The notes beneath the pieces are model-generated. The model had not been told where the DNA came from. It did no database searches and saw nothing but the letters and a program-made list of their open reading frames with translations. A program made the translations under genes and the position numbers. Shown in pieces: positions 52,536 to 61,563 of a stretch of 64,000 nt of DNA (position 1 is its first letter; each line of letters begins with the position of its first letter). Origin of the DNA: Flammeovirga agarivorans (GTDB lineage Bacteria > Bacteroidota > Bacteroidia > Cytophagales > Flammeovirgaceae). The stretch lies in contig NZ_JABAIL010000004.1 of the NCBI RefSeq assembly GCF_012641475.1, forward strand, positions 372,001 through 436,000, written 5' to 3'.

Positions 52536-53546
52536 ATGATTGAAACTAACAAGTCTTTATTACCATTCCATACTTTTGGAGCGAAAGTAAAGACAGCCCA
52601 ATTTTCTATTATTAAATCATTAGACGACTTAAAAGAAATCCTTGATACTACCCCATCTAAATTTATGATTCTGGGTGGAGGAAGTAACCTGTTGTTTACA
52701 AAAGATTATGATGGTTTAATTATCAAAAATGAAATTAAAGGATTTGAAGTCGTTCATGAAAACAATTCTGCTGTTCAAATAAAGATTGGTGCAGGTGAGA
52801 ATTGGCATGAAACTGTCTTGAGAACTGCAGACCTTGATTGGCAAGGGATTGAAAACTTGGCTTTAATACCTGGTACGGTTGGTGCTTCCCCTATCCAAAA
52901 TATTGGTGCTTATGGTGCCGAAGTAAAAGATGTAATTGATGAAGTAGAATTTTATCATCATGAGAAAAAAGAAGTGATGGTATATTCCAATGAAGAATGT
53001 CTATTTGGTTATAGAAACAGTATATTCAAAAATGAGTTTAAAGGTAAAATTACTGTTCTTTCGATTACTATCACTCTGAATAAAAAAGAGCAATGGGCTT
53101 TCAATACATCATATGGAATCATTGAAAATACGATTGCAGAAAAAAATATACAGGAAATTACTCCAAAAACACTCGCTCAAGTAATTATTGATATTAGAAA
53201 TTCAAAATTACCTGATCCAAAAGAAATAGGTAATTGCGGAAGCTTCTTTAAGAACCCTGTTTTACCTAATCAGGAGGCACAAAAGATTCTAGATCAATAT
53301 CCTGAAGCCCCTCATTATAAAGTTGGGGATGACTACACAAAAATTCCTGCTGGTTGGTTAATAGAAAAAACGGGTTGGAAAGGAAAATCAAAAGGACATG
53401 TTGGTACCTATCCAAAACAAGCTTTAGTACTTGTAAATAATGGTGGAGCCACTGGCGAAGAAGCATGGGATCTTGCTTTAACTATTAAGCAGGATGTCTT
53501 TACTAAATTTGGAGTAACAATAGAACCTGAAGTAAATATTATCTAG
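52536..53546 (+). CDS. murB: UDP-N-acetylenolpyruvoylglucosamine reductase
   Basis: MurB reduces UDP-GlcNAc-enolpyruvate to UDP-MurNAc using NADPH and FAD. The 336-residue protein is the longer, E. coli-like type I form. Motifs are LLPFHTFG at the start, the FAD motif LGGGSNLLFT (about residues 45-54), ALIPGTVGASPIQNIGAYGAEV, YRNSIFK and the active-site GNCGSFFKNPV. Its stop is directly followed by the start of the channel gene with no gap, so the two are probably co-transcribed. Confidence 0.96.
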   Translation: MIETNKSLLPFHTFGAKVKTAQFSIIKSLDDLKEILDTTPSKFMILGGGSNLLFTKDYDGLIIKNEIKGFEVVHENNSAVQIKIGAGENWHETVLRTADLDWQGIENLALIPGTVGASPIQNIGAYGAEVKDVIDEVEFYHHEKKEVMVYSNEECLFGYRNSIFKNEFKGKITVLSITITLNKKEQWAFNTSYGIIENTIAEKNIQEITPKTLAQVIIDIRNSKLPDPKEIGNCGSFFKNPVLPNQEAQKILDQYPEAPHYKVGDDYTKIPAGWLIEKTGWKGKSKGHVGTYPKQALVLVNNGGATGEEAWDLALTIKQDVFTKFGVTIEPEVNII

Positions 53547-54560
53547 ATGAGGGCACTCCTGTCAAAAATACTACCTGCCTTTGGAGTTATTATCTTTATT
53601 TTAATTCTCGGAACTGTTGGTTTTATGTATGCAGCACATGAACCTGTAGATCCAATGGATGCATTTTTCATGACTGCAATTACAATTACAACAATTGGTT
53701 ATGGAGAAGTTATTCCACTAGAAAATAATCCTTTTGGTCGAGTTTTCGCAATTTTTATTGCTTTTTCAGGAATTGGTACATTTACCTACATTGCCACATC
53801 ACTTTCAGCTTTCTTTTTAGAAGGACATATCCAAGAAGAATTCATTAGAAGAAGAACACTTAGAATGATTAATAATTTATCAGAACACTACATTATTTGT
53901 GGTCTCGGAAGAGTCGGAATCAGAATTGCTGATGAATTGGATCGAGCCGGACATCAGTTTGTTTTTATAGAGAGTGATGAAGAAATTTATCATAAATATA
54001 GACGATCATACAAACATGCATATGGCATAGTTGGAGATTGTACTCTAGATGATACTTTAAATTCTGCTGGAATTAAAAATGCATCTGGTATTTTTATTTG
54101 TACTAATGATGACAATCTAAATCTTGTAACGACATTATCAGCAAGGCAATTGAATGAGGAATTAAGAATTGTCTCAGCCAATAAAAGTCCATCTTTCAAA
54201 AGTAAATTATTGTCTGTTGGAGCCAATGAAGTTGTTTCTCCACACTCTATTGGTGGTCGTCGTATGGCGATGGAAATGATACGTCCTAACATTACTACAT
54301 TTCTAGATATTGTTAGAAGAGATAAAACGGATATGTTTAGATTGGAAGAAATTAAAATTCCATCAAATTATTCCGGTAAAACATTGGAGTCATTAAAAAT
54401 ACACGAAATGCCCTCTACTCTAGTTCTTGCCATAAGAGAAGGACATGAATGGTATTTCAAACCTGCTCTGGAACAGACTTTTTCTCCTATTTCTGTTCTT
54501 CTAGTCATGACAAATGAAGAAGAAAAAGCGTATATTGATGAGCGCTTATCAATAGTTTAA
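53547..54560 (+). CDS. Potassium channel family protein with RCK (TrkA-N/TrkA-C) domain
   Basis: This 337-residue protein has two membrane helices (about residues 8-28 and 67-93) around a pore loop with the K+ selectivity filter TTIGYGEV (about 49-56). A cytoplasmic Rossmann-type RCK domain follows (YIICGLGRVGIRIADEL), and a TrkA-C-like domain ends the chain. It resembles MthK/Kch-type channels gated by ligands on the RCK domain. It is located between murB (no gap) and the next gene (one-base overlap), an unusual place for an ion channel. Confidence 0.9.
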   Translation: MRALLSKILPAFGVIIFILILGTVGFMYAAHEPVDPMDAFFMTAITITTIGYGEVIPLENNPFGRVFAIFIAFSGIGTFTYIATSLSAFFLEGHIQEEFIRRRTLRMINNLSEHYIICGLGRVGIRIADELDRAGHQFVFIESDEEIYHKYRRSYKHAYGIVGDCTLDDTLNSAGIKNASGIFICTNDDNLNLVTTLSARQLNEELRIVSANKSPSFKSKLLSVGANEVVSPHSIGGRRMAMEMIRPNITTFLDIVRRDKTDMFRLEEIKIPSNYSGKTLESLKIHEMPSTLVLAIREGHEWYFKPALEQTFSPISVLLVMTNEEEKAYIDERLSIV

Positions 54561-55231
54561 TGAATTCAATTTTACATTTTTATAAAATACTACTACTAAT
54601 TCTTCTTTTGAGTACTACAAAAAGTATTGCTCAAGAAGTAGAAAACTTGGACTCACTTGATATTTTAAATGATGAAGTAGAGAATTTCTTATTCCAAACT
54701 CAAAAAGGTCAGGTACAATTGGGTTTTGGCTATGGATTAGGTGTTGCCTATCAAAACCAAGACCTTGCCTTTACAAATAGTAGTGTTCTTATTGATGTTT
54801 TTGGTAGCTTCTATGCAGGCTATTATATTTGCAATACGTTTTGGGTTGGAGGTTTCTTATATGGAGGTCTTAGAACTGTATCTTTTGATTATAGTAACAA
54901 AAACGTAGAACTATTTTTAGGTGGCGGACCAAGAATAAGAAAGTATTTCTTTCATGGTCTGTTTACTGAATTATCTTATGCAAGAAGTAAAAACCAACTT
55001 ACTTATACAGTAGAAGAAAACATTGCCAAATTCGATGGATATGGAGATATCTATGGTATTGGTATTGGTATTGGAAATTTCTGGACAAAGAAAATTTCTT
55101 TAGAGATTTCTCTGAACTATTTCTACATAAAGAGTCATTATGCTATTTATGAAGAACCTAATACTTCTAGCAACTTTAACATTACTGCGAATATTAGCTT
55201 TGCAACAAGATACAGTAAAGCTAAAAAATAA
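54560..55231 (+). CDS. Small outer-membrane beta-barrel protein
   Basis: This 223-residue exported protein starts with a signal peptide (about residues 1-23, ending near KSIAQ) and continues with an eight- to ten-strand barrel-like pattern (QLGFGYGLGVAYQ, LFLGGGPRIRKYFFHG, IYGIGIGIGNFW, FNITANISFATRY). The function is unknown. Its start overlaps the channel gene stop (TAATG), and the NlpC/P60 gene follows after 9 bp. The operon therefore joins cytoplasmic, inner- and outer-membrane proteins. Confidence 0.75.
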   Translation: MNSILHFYKILLLILLLSTTKSIAQEVENLDSLDILNDEVENFLFQTQKGQVQLGFGYGLGVAYQNQDLAFTNSSVLIDVFGSFYAGYYICNTFWVGGFLYGGLRTVSFDYSNKNVELFLGGGPRIRKYFFHGLFTELSYARSKNQLTYTVEENIAKFDGYGDIYGIGIGIGNFWTKKISLEISLNYFYIKSHYAIYEEPNTSSNFNITANISFATRYSKAKK

Positions 55232-55240
55232 TACGTTTTC

Positions 55241-56026
55241 ATGAAGCCAACATTTGGACTTTGCATATATAGTACTCTCGCTGTTCGAGGAAAGGCAGCT
55301 CATACATCAGAGATGATTTCCCAATTGTTATACGGTGAAGCTTATCAGGTTTTATCAGTTAACAGATCAAAAGAATGGATGAAAATTAAGATGTTGAAAG
55401 ATGGTTATGAAGGGTATATTACGACTGGACAACATAGTGATATAGCTCCAGAATATGCTGATAGATACATTAAAACTGAGCATCCTTTAGTGACAAGACC
55501 TATATACCCTATTTTTGACAATCAAAAGACCATACATCTTTCTGTAGGCTCAACATTACCCTTTCACTATGAGAAGTGTGATAATATGCAGTTGAAATAT
55601 GCTCAATTACATAGTGTCTTACCTTCAAATAATGAAGATAATCCTATCGACACAGCCAATAAGTACTTAGGAGTTCCGTATTTATGGGGAGGTCGTTCTA
55701 TCTTTGGAATCGATTGTTCTGGTTTAGCTCAAACGGTAATGGCAGCACATGGTATTCAATTACCTAGAGATGCTTATCAACAGGCTGAGATTGGAAAGAA
55801 AATAACTTTCTCAAGGTCTAAACCTGGAGATTTAGCCTTTTTCAATAATGATAAAGGAAGAATAACCCATGTTGGAATTATATCTGACAAGGGTAAAATT
55901 ATTCATGCTTCACATTATGTGCGAGAAGATATTCTTACAAAGGATGGTATTTTCAGTAACCAAGAAGGAAAGCAGACACACCAATTAAGTCATATTCAAC
56001 GACTCACTACAAAGTTTTTAAAATAG
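55241..56026 (+). CDS. NlpC/P60 (C40) endopeptidase with SH3-like domain
   Basis: This 261-residue cysteine peptidase likely cuts gamma-D-Glu-diamino-acid bonds in muropeptides. The N-terminal ~75 residues look like a bacterial SH3 domain; the C-terminal domain has the catalytic Cys in GIDCSGLAQ (about 158) and the His in THVGII (about 210). There is no signal peptide, as in the cytoplasmic B. subtilis YkfC enzyme. Together with mpl and murB upstream this suggests peptidoglycan recycling rather than wall remodelling. Confidence 0.88.
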   Translation: MKPTFGLCIYSTLAVRGKAAHTSEMISQLLYGEAYQVLSVNRSKEWMKIKMLKDGYEGYITTGQHSDIAPEYADRYIKTEHPLVTRPIYPIFDNQKTIHLSVGSTLPFHYEKCDNMQLKYAQLHSVLPSNNEDNPIDTANKYLGVPYLWGGRSIFGIDCSGLAQTVMAAHGIQLPRDAYQQAEIGKKITFSRSKPGDLAFFNNDKGRITHVGIISDKGKIIHASHYVREDILTKDGIFSNQEGKQTHQLSHIQRLTTKFLK

Positions 56027-56028
56027 AA

Positions 56029-57660
56029 TTAGTCTATCATTGATGATTCTTGTGAATTGATATTGGCTAGTTGTTCATCCAAGCTTATATTGCTATTCCC
56101 CTCTTTTTCTGGGATATTTGACATAGCATATTCGCTTAAAGCAGTAATGGTTAAGCTAGGGTTGACACCCAAGTTACATGGGATAATTGAACCGTCAAGG
56201 ACATACATATTGGGGTAGTTATGTACCTCAAACTTGTTATTTACCACACCTTCATTTTCGTCTTTACCCATTGAACACCCTCCCAATATATGTGCAGTCA
56301 TTGGTGTATTCATAATAATTTCAGATAGAGCATTTAATGGTACACCATTTACCTTTTTAGCATATCTCTTCAATACTTTTTGACCAATATCTATATATGC
56401 GGGTACTGCATAACTGTTTTTTGGATCAAATCGTAGTTTTCCTCCAAAGCTAGTTTTCTTCCATTGTAAGGTTAAACTCTCTTCTAAAGATTGCATCACT
56501 AATAAGATAATAGATGTATCTCCCCATTTATGGAGCTTAAAAGTACTTTTTAGAAAATTAAATGGTTGAGTAATTATATTTCCAAGAAGTTTCACTCCTC
56601 TAATACCCGTTTGGGCAGGACCTGTCGCCAAAGACGCCATCCTACCCATGGCACCAGATTCAGTATTATATTTTACAACTTCAATATGAGTATTTTCATC
56701 CGGATTGAAGTATGAGCTAATTGCTACAGAGTTGTTAAGCTTTCTATCTGCATTAGTAACACCACAAAGCATTTCAGAATTAGTTCTAATAAATTTCCCC
56801 AGTTGCTTAGATAATTTATTCAGATTACCTGATTCATATTTTTCTTTTAGAAGTAATTTCATGGTTCCTATTACTCCTGCACTTACAATAAGGCCTTTTG
56901 CTTTAATTGTTCTTTTATTTTTAAATAATAACGAAGTACTACTTTCTACAATGATTGAGTAAGTATCATCATTGTATTCAATGTTTGTAACTTTTGTTTC
57001 TGGCAAAATCTCAGCTCCAAACTTTTCAGCAAAAAACAAATAGTTTTTCTCTAATGTATTCTTGGCATTATAACGACATCCAAGCATACATCCAGCACAT
57101 TTTTGGCATTCTCCCCTTTGAGGCCCTAAACCTTTGAAATATGGATCTGATTCATTAGCTCCATTACTATTGTAATTAACTCCAACATTAACTCCACCAA
57201 ATGACTCTTCTTTTCCCATTTCTTTTGCAACATCCCTTAAGATATAGTCTTCTTCATGTAAGTCTGTAAAAGGGATAGTACCGAGCATAAACTTTGCTTT
57301 GTTGTAGAAAGGTAAAAGCGTTTTTTTCCAATCTTCATCAAGATGTGACCATGCTGCATTTTCAAAAAAATGATCTTGTGGATACATATGAGTATTGCCA
57401 TAAACATTACTCCCTCCACCAACACCAACACCCCCAAGTATAAATACTTCTTTAAAGAAAGTTAGACTTTGGGGACCAAAACATTTTAATATTGGTGCCC
57501 ACAAAAATTTCCGAATGTTCCAATCTGATTTTGGTAGTTTTTTTTCATCAATCCTCTTTCCTTTTTCAATAACGAGAACCTTGTATCCTTTTTCTGCTAA
57601 ACGCATTGCTGAGACACTTCCTCCAAAACCAGAACCAATAATGACATAATCGTAAATCAT
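56029..57660 (-). CDS. GMC-family FAD oxidoreductase
   Basis: This 543-residue flavoprotein belongs to the glucose-methanol-choline oxidoreductase family, closest in look to the cholesterol-oxidase-like branch. The FAD motif is VIIGSGFGGSVSAMRLAE (residues 6-23). A cysteine cluster, CQKCAGCMLGCRYNAKNTL, sits at about residues 186-204. The C-terminal TAHILGGCSMG and the NPSLTITALSEYA segment are typical of GMC active sites. There is no signal peptide. The substrate is unknown. It converges on the NlpC/P60 gene with only 2 bp between stops. Confidence 0.85.
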   Translation of the reverse strand: MIYDYVIIGSGFGGSVSAMRLAEKGYKVLVIEKGKRIDEKKLPKSDWNIRKFLWAPILKCFGPQSLTFFKEVFILGGVGVGGGSNVYGNTHMYPQDHFFENAAWSHLDEDWKKTLLPFYNKAKFMLGTIPFTDLHEEDYILRDVAKEMGKEESFGGVNVGVNYNSNGANESDPYFKGLGPQRGECQKCAGCMLGCRYNAKNTLEKNYLFFAEKFGAEILPETKVTNIEYNDDTYSIIVESSTSLLFKNKRTIKAKGLIVSAGVIGTMKLLLKEKYESGNLNKLSKQLGKFIRTNSEMLCGVTNADRKLNNSVAISSYFNPDENTHIEVVKYNTESGAMGRMASLATGPAQTGIRGVKLLGNIITQPFNFLKSTFKLHKWGDTSIILLVMQSLEESLTLQWKKTSFGGKLRFDPKNSYAVPAYIDIGQKVLKRYAKKVNGVPLNALSEIIMNTPMTAHILGGCSMGKDENEGVVNNKFEVHNYPNMYVLDGSIIPCNLGVNPSLTITALSEYAMSNIPEKEGNSNISLDEQLANINSQESSMID

Positions 57661-57923
57661 AGTGCTAATTGTGTTGTTTTTTGTGTGCGGATGTTAGTTT
57701 TTCTAAAATGAATGAATTTTTACTCACTTCAAAATAAAAGGCGTCCTTTTTCTATTTCTTTGTTTTATATCTTATTGAGAATAAAAATGTTTTCTGTAAA
57801 TCAGGGTTATTTCTTTCTTTTCTTCAATCTTATGTGATGGAAAATAGTTTTATATTCTCTAACTTTATATAGATTTTTTGTTGTCAAATGACAATAAGCA
57901 CTGCAAATTCACTTTTTTGTTTC

Positions 57924-58529
57924 ATGAAAAAATTATTTCTTTCTTTCATTTTTTTTCTTGGTATAGTAGGATTCACTTCAGCCCAAGGAATTATGATTGC
58001 AGGTAAAGTAGGTACGAACATTAGTAAAATCCGTTCGAATAGAACTGAGGATTTCTCATATAAACCCAACTTAACTTTTGGCGGTGTAATAGAAGCAGCC
58101 ACAAGTGATTTATTTTCCCTTCAAACAGAGTGCTTATACACCATGATGAGTACAAAAAGTAGCGGGACCACTGTTGATTTAAATTATGTAGATATTCCTA
58201 TTCTAGCGAAGTTCAGTTTTGGTAAGACAACAAGGTTTTTCTTTAATGTTGGTCCAATGGTGAGCATCTTAGCAAAAGCTAAAGAAAATGGCCCTACCAA
58301 AGTAATGGATGGTTCATATACAGAAAGTGGATCTACTTATGATAGAAATGTTCATCGATACATGAATGATAGTAATGTATCACTTGTTTTTGGATGTGGA
58401 GCCATGGTAGATAATATCATGGTAGATTTTAGATATATTACTGGTATTTCAGACATTTCAAGAGTAGAAGGAAATGATATGTCTGTTAGTCGTTTTGATA
58501 TAACATTATCTTATGCATTGGTTTTCTAA
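57924..58529 (+). CDS. Porin-family small outer-membrane barrel protein
   Basis: This 201-residue exported protein belongs to the 'outer membrane protein beta-barrel' type common in Bacteroidota. From the ATG at 57924 it begins with a clean signal peptide (MKKLFLSFIFFLGIVGFTSA). The ATG at 57888 would put 12 polar residues before it and is unlikely. Strands such as IMIAGKVGTNISKI, LNYVDIPILAKFSFG and FDITLSYALVF support a small barrel. Function is unknown. It has its own terminator. Confidence 0.8.
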   Translation: MKKLFLSFIFFLGIVGFTSAQGIMIAGKVGTNISKIRSNRTEDFSYKPNLTFGGVIEAATSDLFSLQTECLYTMMSTKSSGTTVDLNYVDIPILAKFSFGKTTRFFFNVGPMVSILAKAKENGPTKVMDGSYTESGSTYDRNVHRYMNDSNVSLVFGCGAMVDNIMVDFRYITGISDISRVEGNDMSVSRFDITLSYALVF

Positions 58530-58559
58530 GAAAAACCGTAAATTGTATATATAACTATA

Positions 58560-58608
58560 CTGGCCAAAACAATTTTCTATTTATGAAGAGGTGTTTTGGC
58601 TTTTTTGA
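58560..58608 (+). terminator. Intrinsic terminator after the porin-like gene
   Basis: The stem gccaaaaca / tgttttggc with a long loop is followed by six T. Confidence 0.75.
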
Positions 58609-58639
58609 TATTGATTTTATTAACTCATACATAGCTTAA

Positions 58640-60250
58640 ATGGAGAAGATTATCTTTGGGAATATTGTAGATGTTCATAGAAGAATCATCTACCCTGGAA
58701 AATTAACAATAGCTGGAAAGCACATCAAAGATATTAGATATGATGAGGAGGCTAAAGGTTCCGATAAATACATAATGCCGGGTTTTGTAGATGCCCATAT
58801 ACATATAGAAAGTAGTATGCTCTCTCCTACTGAATTTGCAAAAATTGCTGTGAGACATGGGACTGTAGCTACAGTATCAGACCCACATGAAATTGCTAAT
58901 GTACTGGGTGTTGAGGGCGTTAATTATATGATAGAGGAAGGGAAAAAAACGCCTTTCAAATTTAATTACGGGGCTCCGTCATGTGTTCCTGCTACCGATT
59001 TTGAAACTTCAGGAGCAAGAATCACTTCTAAAGATATTAAGAATCTTATGATTAAAAATGAGATCAAATATCTTGCAGAAATGATGAATTGGCCTGGTGT
59101 TTTGAATAATGATGAAGAGGTCTATAAAAAAATACAAGCAGCTAAAGAAAGTAATAAACCAATAGATGGTCATGCACCTGGTCTTAAAGGAAAAGATGCT
59201 GAAAAATATGCTTCGGCAGGTATATCAACGGATCATGAATGTATTGAGCTTGATGAAGCATTGGACAAGATAAATGCAGGTATGAAAATTCTTATTAGAG
59301 AAGGTAGTGCAGCTAAAAACTATGAAGCATTATCTCCTTTACTAAAATCTCATACAGAGCAATTAATGTTTTGTACAGATGACTCCCATCCTCATGAATT
59401 AATAAATGGACATATAGATCGATTTATTAGAAGATCATTTGATATTGGGGCTGATTTATTTGAAGTTATCAAAATTGCATCCATCTATCCTATCAACCAT
59501 TATAACTTAGACGTAGGGCAATTAAGAAAAGGTGATTTTGCTGACTTTGTTGTAATAGAAAGCATGACCCAATTTAAGCCTGTTGCTACTTATATTAATG
59601 GTGAAAAAGTAGCTGAAAATGGACGAGAATTATTCACTACCCCAACTCCTACATTAATCAATAATTTCAATTGTTCTCATAAAATGGTTGAAGAGATACA
59701 GGTCAGTGTAAAGGATAAAAAAGTCAGAACAATTGTAGCTCATGATGGACAATTGATCACTTCTTCTGAAATAATAGATAGTTCTCAGCTAAGACAACAA
59801 GATGCTTTAAAAATGGTTGTCATTAATCGATATAATGATGCACCACCATCAATTGGATATATCAAAGGATTCGGTTTAAAAGAAGGTGCAATAGCTTCTA
59901 CCGTAGCCCATGATTGTCATAATATCATTGCAGTAGGTGTAAATGATGAGGAAATAATCAAGGCTGTAAATGAGGTAATCCGAACGAAAGGTGGCATTGC
60001 AGTATCAAATATCGATGAAGTCACTAGTTTTCCATTACCAATTGCAGGACTTATGTCTGATTTATCTGGAGAAGTAGCTGCAGAAAAATATAATGAATTG
60101 TTAGAAATTGCTAAATCTTTAGGTTCTACTCTTCATGATCCATATATGACACTGTCATTTATGGCTCTTTTAGTGATTCCTGCATTAAAATTAAGTGATA
60201 AAGGGCTATTTGATGGCCAAAAATTTGAGTTTGTCTCTTTGACAGATTAA
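58640..60250 (+). CDS. ade: Adenine deaminase
   Basis: This metal-dependent amidohydrolase converts adenine to hypoxanthine in purine salvage. The 536-residue protein has the metal motif GFVDAHIHIESSML (about residues 50-63), GTVATVSDPHEIANV, GHAPGLKG and the catalytic region FCTDDSHPHELI. The C-terminal adenine deaminase domain has IAGLMSDLSGEVAAEK. The length is typical of prokaryotic Ade. No other purine salvage gene is adjacent. Confidence 0.95.
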   Translation: MEKIIFGNIVDVHRRIIYPGKLTIAGKHIKDIRYDEEAKGSDKYIMPGFVDAHIHIESSMLSPTEFAKIAVRHGTVATVSDPHEIANVLGVEGVNYMIEEGKKTPFKFNYGAPSCVPATDFETSGARITSKDIKNLMIKNEIKYLAEMMNWPGVLNNDEEVYKKIQAAKESNKPIDGHAPGLKGKDAEKYASAGISTDHECIELDEALDKINAGMKILIREGSAAKNYEALSPLLKSHTEQLMFCTDDSHPHELINGHIDRFIRRSFDIGADLFEVIKIASIYPINHYNLDVGQLRKGDFADFVVIESMTQFKPVATYINGEKVAENGRELFTTPTPTLINNFNCSHKMVEEIQVSVKDKKVRTIVAHDGQLITSSEIIDSSQLRQQDALKMVVINRYNDAPPSIGYIKGFGLKEGAIASTVAHDCHNIIAVGVNDEEIIKAVNEVIRTKGGIAVSNIDEVTSFPLPIAGLMSDLSGEVAAEKYNELLEIAKSLGSTLHDPYMTLSFMALLVIPALKLSDKGLFDGQKFEFVSLTD

Positions 60251-60439
60251 GTAAAAAAGAGTAAATGAATGTTTATTAAATGGAAATTGTAATATCAGAA
60301 GAATTTTCTTAAAAAGATTTTCAAAAATAAGCTATTGTAATACAATCAATTAAAAAAGAGTTACAAAAAACTTTATTTTTTCTTTTGCATTGTAAAATAA
60401 TAATCCTCTATATTTGCATCGCTTTCAATAAGAAAAGCA

Positions 60440-60513
60440 GCTCCCATAGCTCAGTTGGTTAGAGCATCTGACTCATAATCAGAGGGTCACTGGTTCGAGC
60501 CCAGTTGGGAGCA
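60440..60513 (+). tRNA. tRNA with CAU anticodon (elongator Met, or Ile2)
   Basis: A complete 74-nt cloverleaf is present. The acceptor arm is GCTCCCA / TGGGAGC with discriminator A at 60513, the D-arm GCTC/GAGC, the anticodon arm TCTGA-CTCATAA-TCAGA with CAT at 60474-60476, the variable loop GGGTC, and the T-arm ACTGG-TTCGAGC-CCAGT. CCA is not encoded. It lacks the three G:C anticodon-stem pairs of initiator tRNA. Elongator Met and lysidine-modified Ile2 cannot be separated safely by eye. Confidence 0.93.
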
Positions 60514-60516
60514 CTG

Positions 60517-60548
60517 AAAGGCTAGTAACTACTACTAGCCTTTTTTTG
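60517..60548 (+). terminator. Intrinsic terminator after the tRNA
   Basis: The stem aggctagta / tactagcct with a 5-nt loop is followed by seven T. Confidence 0.88.
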
Positions 60549-60694
60549 TATTCAAATATTAAATTGAATCGTTATTAATTCTAATTAATGCAGATTATTA
60601 CGATTTTATTTAGTAAAATTGCATTTCGTGCATTTTTAGTTAATTTGAGTGCACAAAAGAAATTTAATGTCAACAATTAGTTTTACCAATCCCT

Positions 60695-61483
60695 ATGGAG
60701 AATACTGTCGCCCAAAGAATCGAGGCGCTTTCGAAAGTACAACAAATCGATAGCGAACTAGATGCAATCCGCAAATTACGCGGCGACTTGCCAGAAGAAG
60801 TTCAAGACCTAGAGGATGAGATCGTAGGTTTCGAAACACGCATAGAAAACTTAAAAAGAGATCTTGCGGAGGTTGAGGCAAATATTGATCAATACAGAGG
60901 TAAAATTCAAGACTTCAAAAAGCGTATCGTCTATTTAGAAGAACAACAAATGAACGTTAGAAATAACCGTGAATTTGATGCCATTACTAAAGAGATGGAA
61001 ATGCTTGATCTTGATATTCAAGTAGCTCAAAAGAAGATTCGTGATAACGAAGCTGAAGAAAAAATTAAGCGTGAGCGTGTATTGAGCACTAAAGATAAAC
61101 TTGAGGAGCGTAAAAAAGATCTTTCAACTAAAAAGAGTGAGCTTGATGAAATCATGGCTGAATCTGAAGTTGATGAGCAAAAGCTTCTTAAGCAAAGAGA
61201 AAAAGCGACTAAACATCTTGATGAGAGATTATTAAGATCTTATAATAAGATTAGAGAAAATTCATCAAATGGTCTTGCTGTAGTATCTGTAAAAAGAGGT
61301 GCTTGTGGAGGTTGTTTCAATACTGTTCCACCACAAAGACAAGCAGATATTCGTGAGAAAAAGAAACTAATCGTTTGTGAGCACTGTGGTAGAGTTCTAA
61401 CTGATGTGGAAATCATCGAAGAGCCGGAACCAGCTCCAAAACGTAGATCTACAAGAGGTAGAAAAGCAGCTACTAAAAAATAA
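60695..61483 (+). CDS. Coiled-coil protein with C4 zinc ribbon (HP0958/CT398-like)
   Basis: The 262-residue protein is a long antiparallel coiled coil (about residues 5-190) followed by a C4 zinc ribbon with CxxC pairs at Cys204/207 (ACGGCFN) and Cys228/231 (CEHCGR). This layout matches HP0958/CT398-type proteins, which have been linked to RNA handling, secretion and flagellar functions in other bacteria; its role here is unknown. The C-terminus ends in a Lys/Arg-rich tail (RRSTRGRKAATKK). The start region uses codons such as CGC and GGC, unlike nearby A+T-rich genes, suggesting high expression. Confidence 0.88.
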   Translation: MENTVAQRIEALSKVQQIDSELDAIRKLRGDLPEEVQDLEDEIVGFETRIENLKRDLAEVEANIDQYRGKIQDFKKRIVYLEEQQMNVRNNREFDAITKEMEMLDLDIQVAQKKIRDNEAEEKIKRERVLSTKDKLEERKKDLSTKKSELDEIMAESEVDEQKLLKQREKATKHLDERLLRSYNKIRENSSNGLAVVSVKRGACGGCFNTVPPQRQADIREKKKLIVCEHCGRVLTDVEIIEEPEPAPKRRSTRGRKAATKK

Positions 61484-61507
61484 ATAGTACTGAATATCTC
61501 ATAAAAA

Positions 61508-61543
61508 TTGCCCGATAGAGTTTATTTATCGGGCTTTTTTTTA
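61508..61543 (+). terminator. Intrinsic terminator after the zinc-ribbon gene
   Basis: The 8-bp stem gcccgata / tatcgggc is followed by eight T. Confidence 0.9.
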
Positions 61544-61563
61544 CCACATTAATTATTCTTGAC

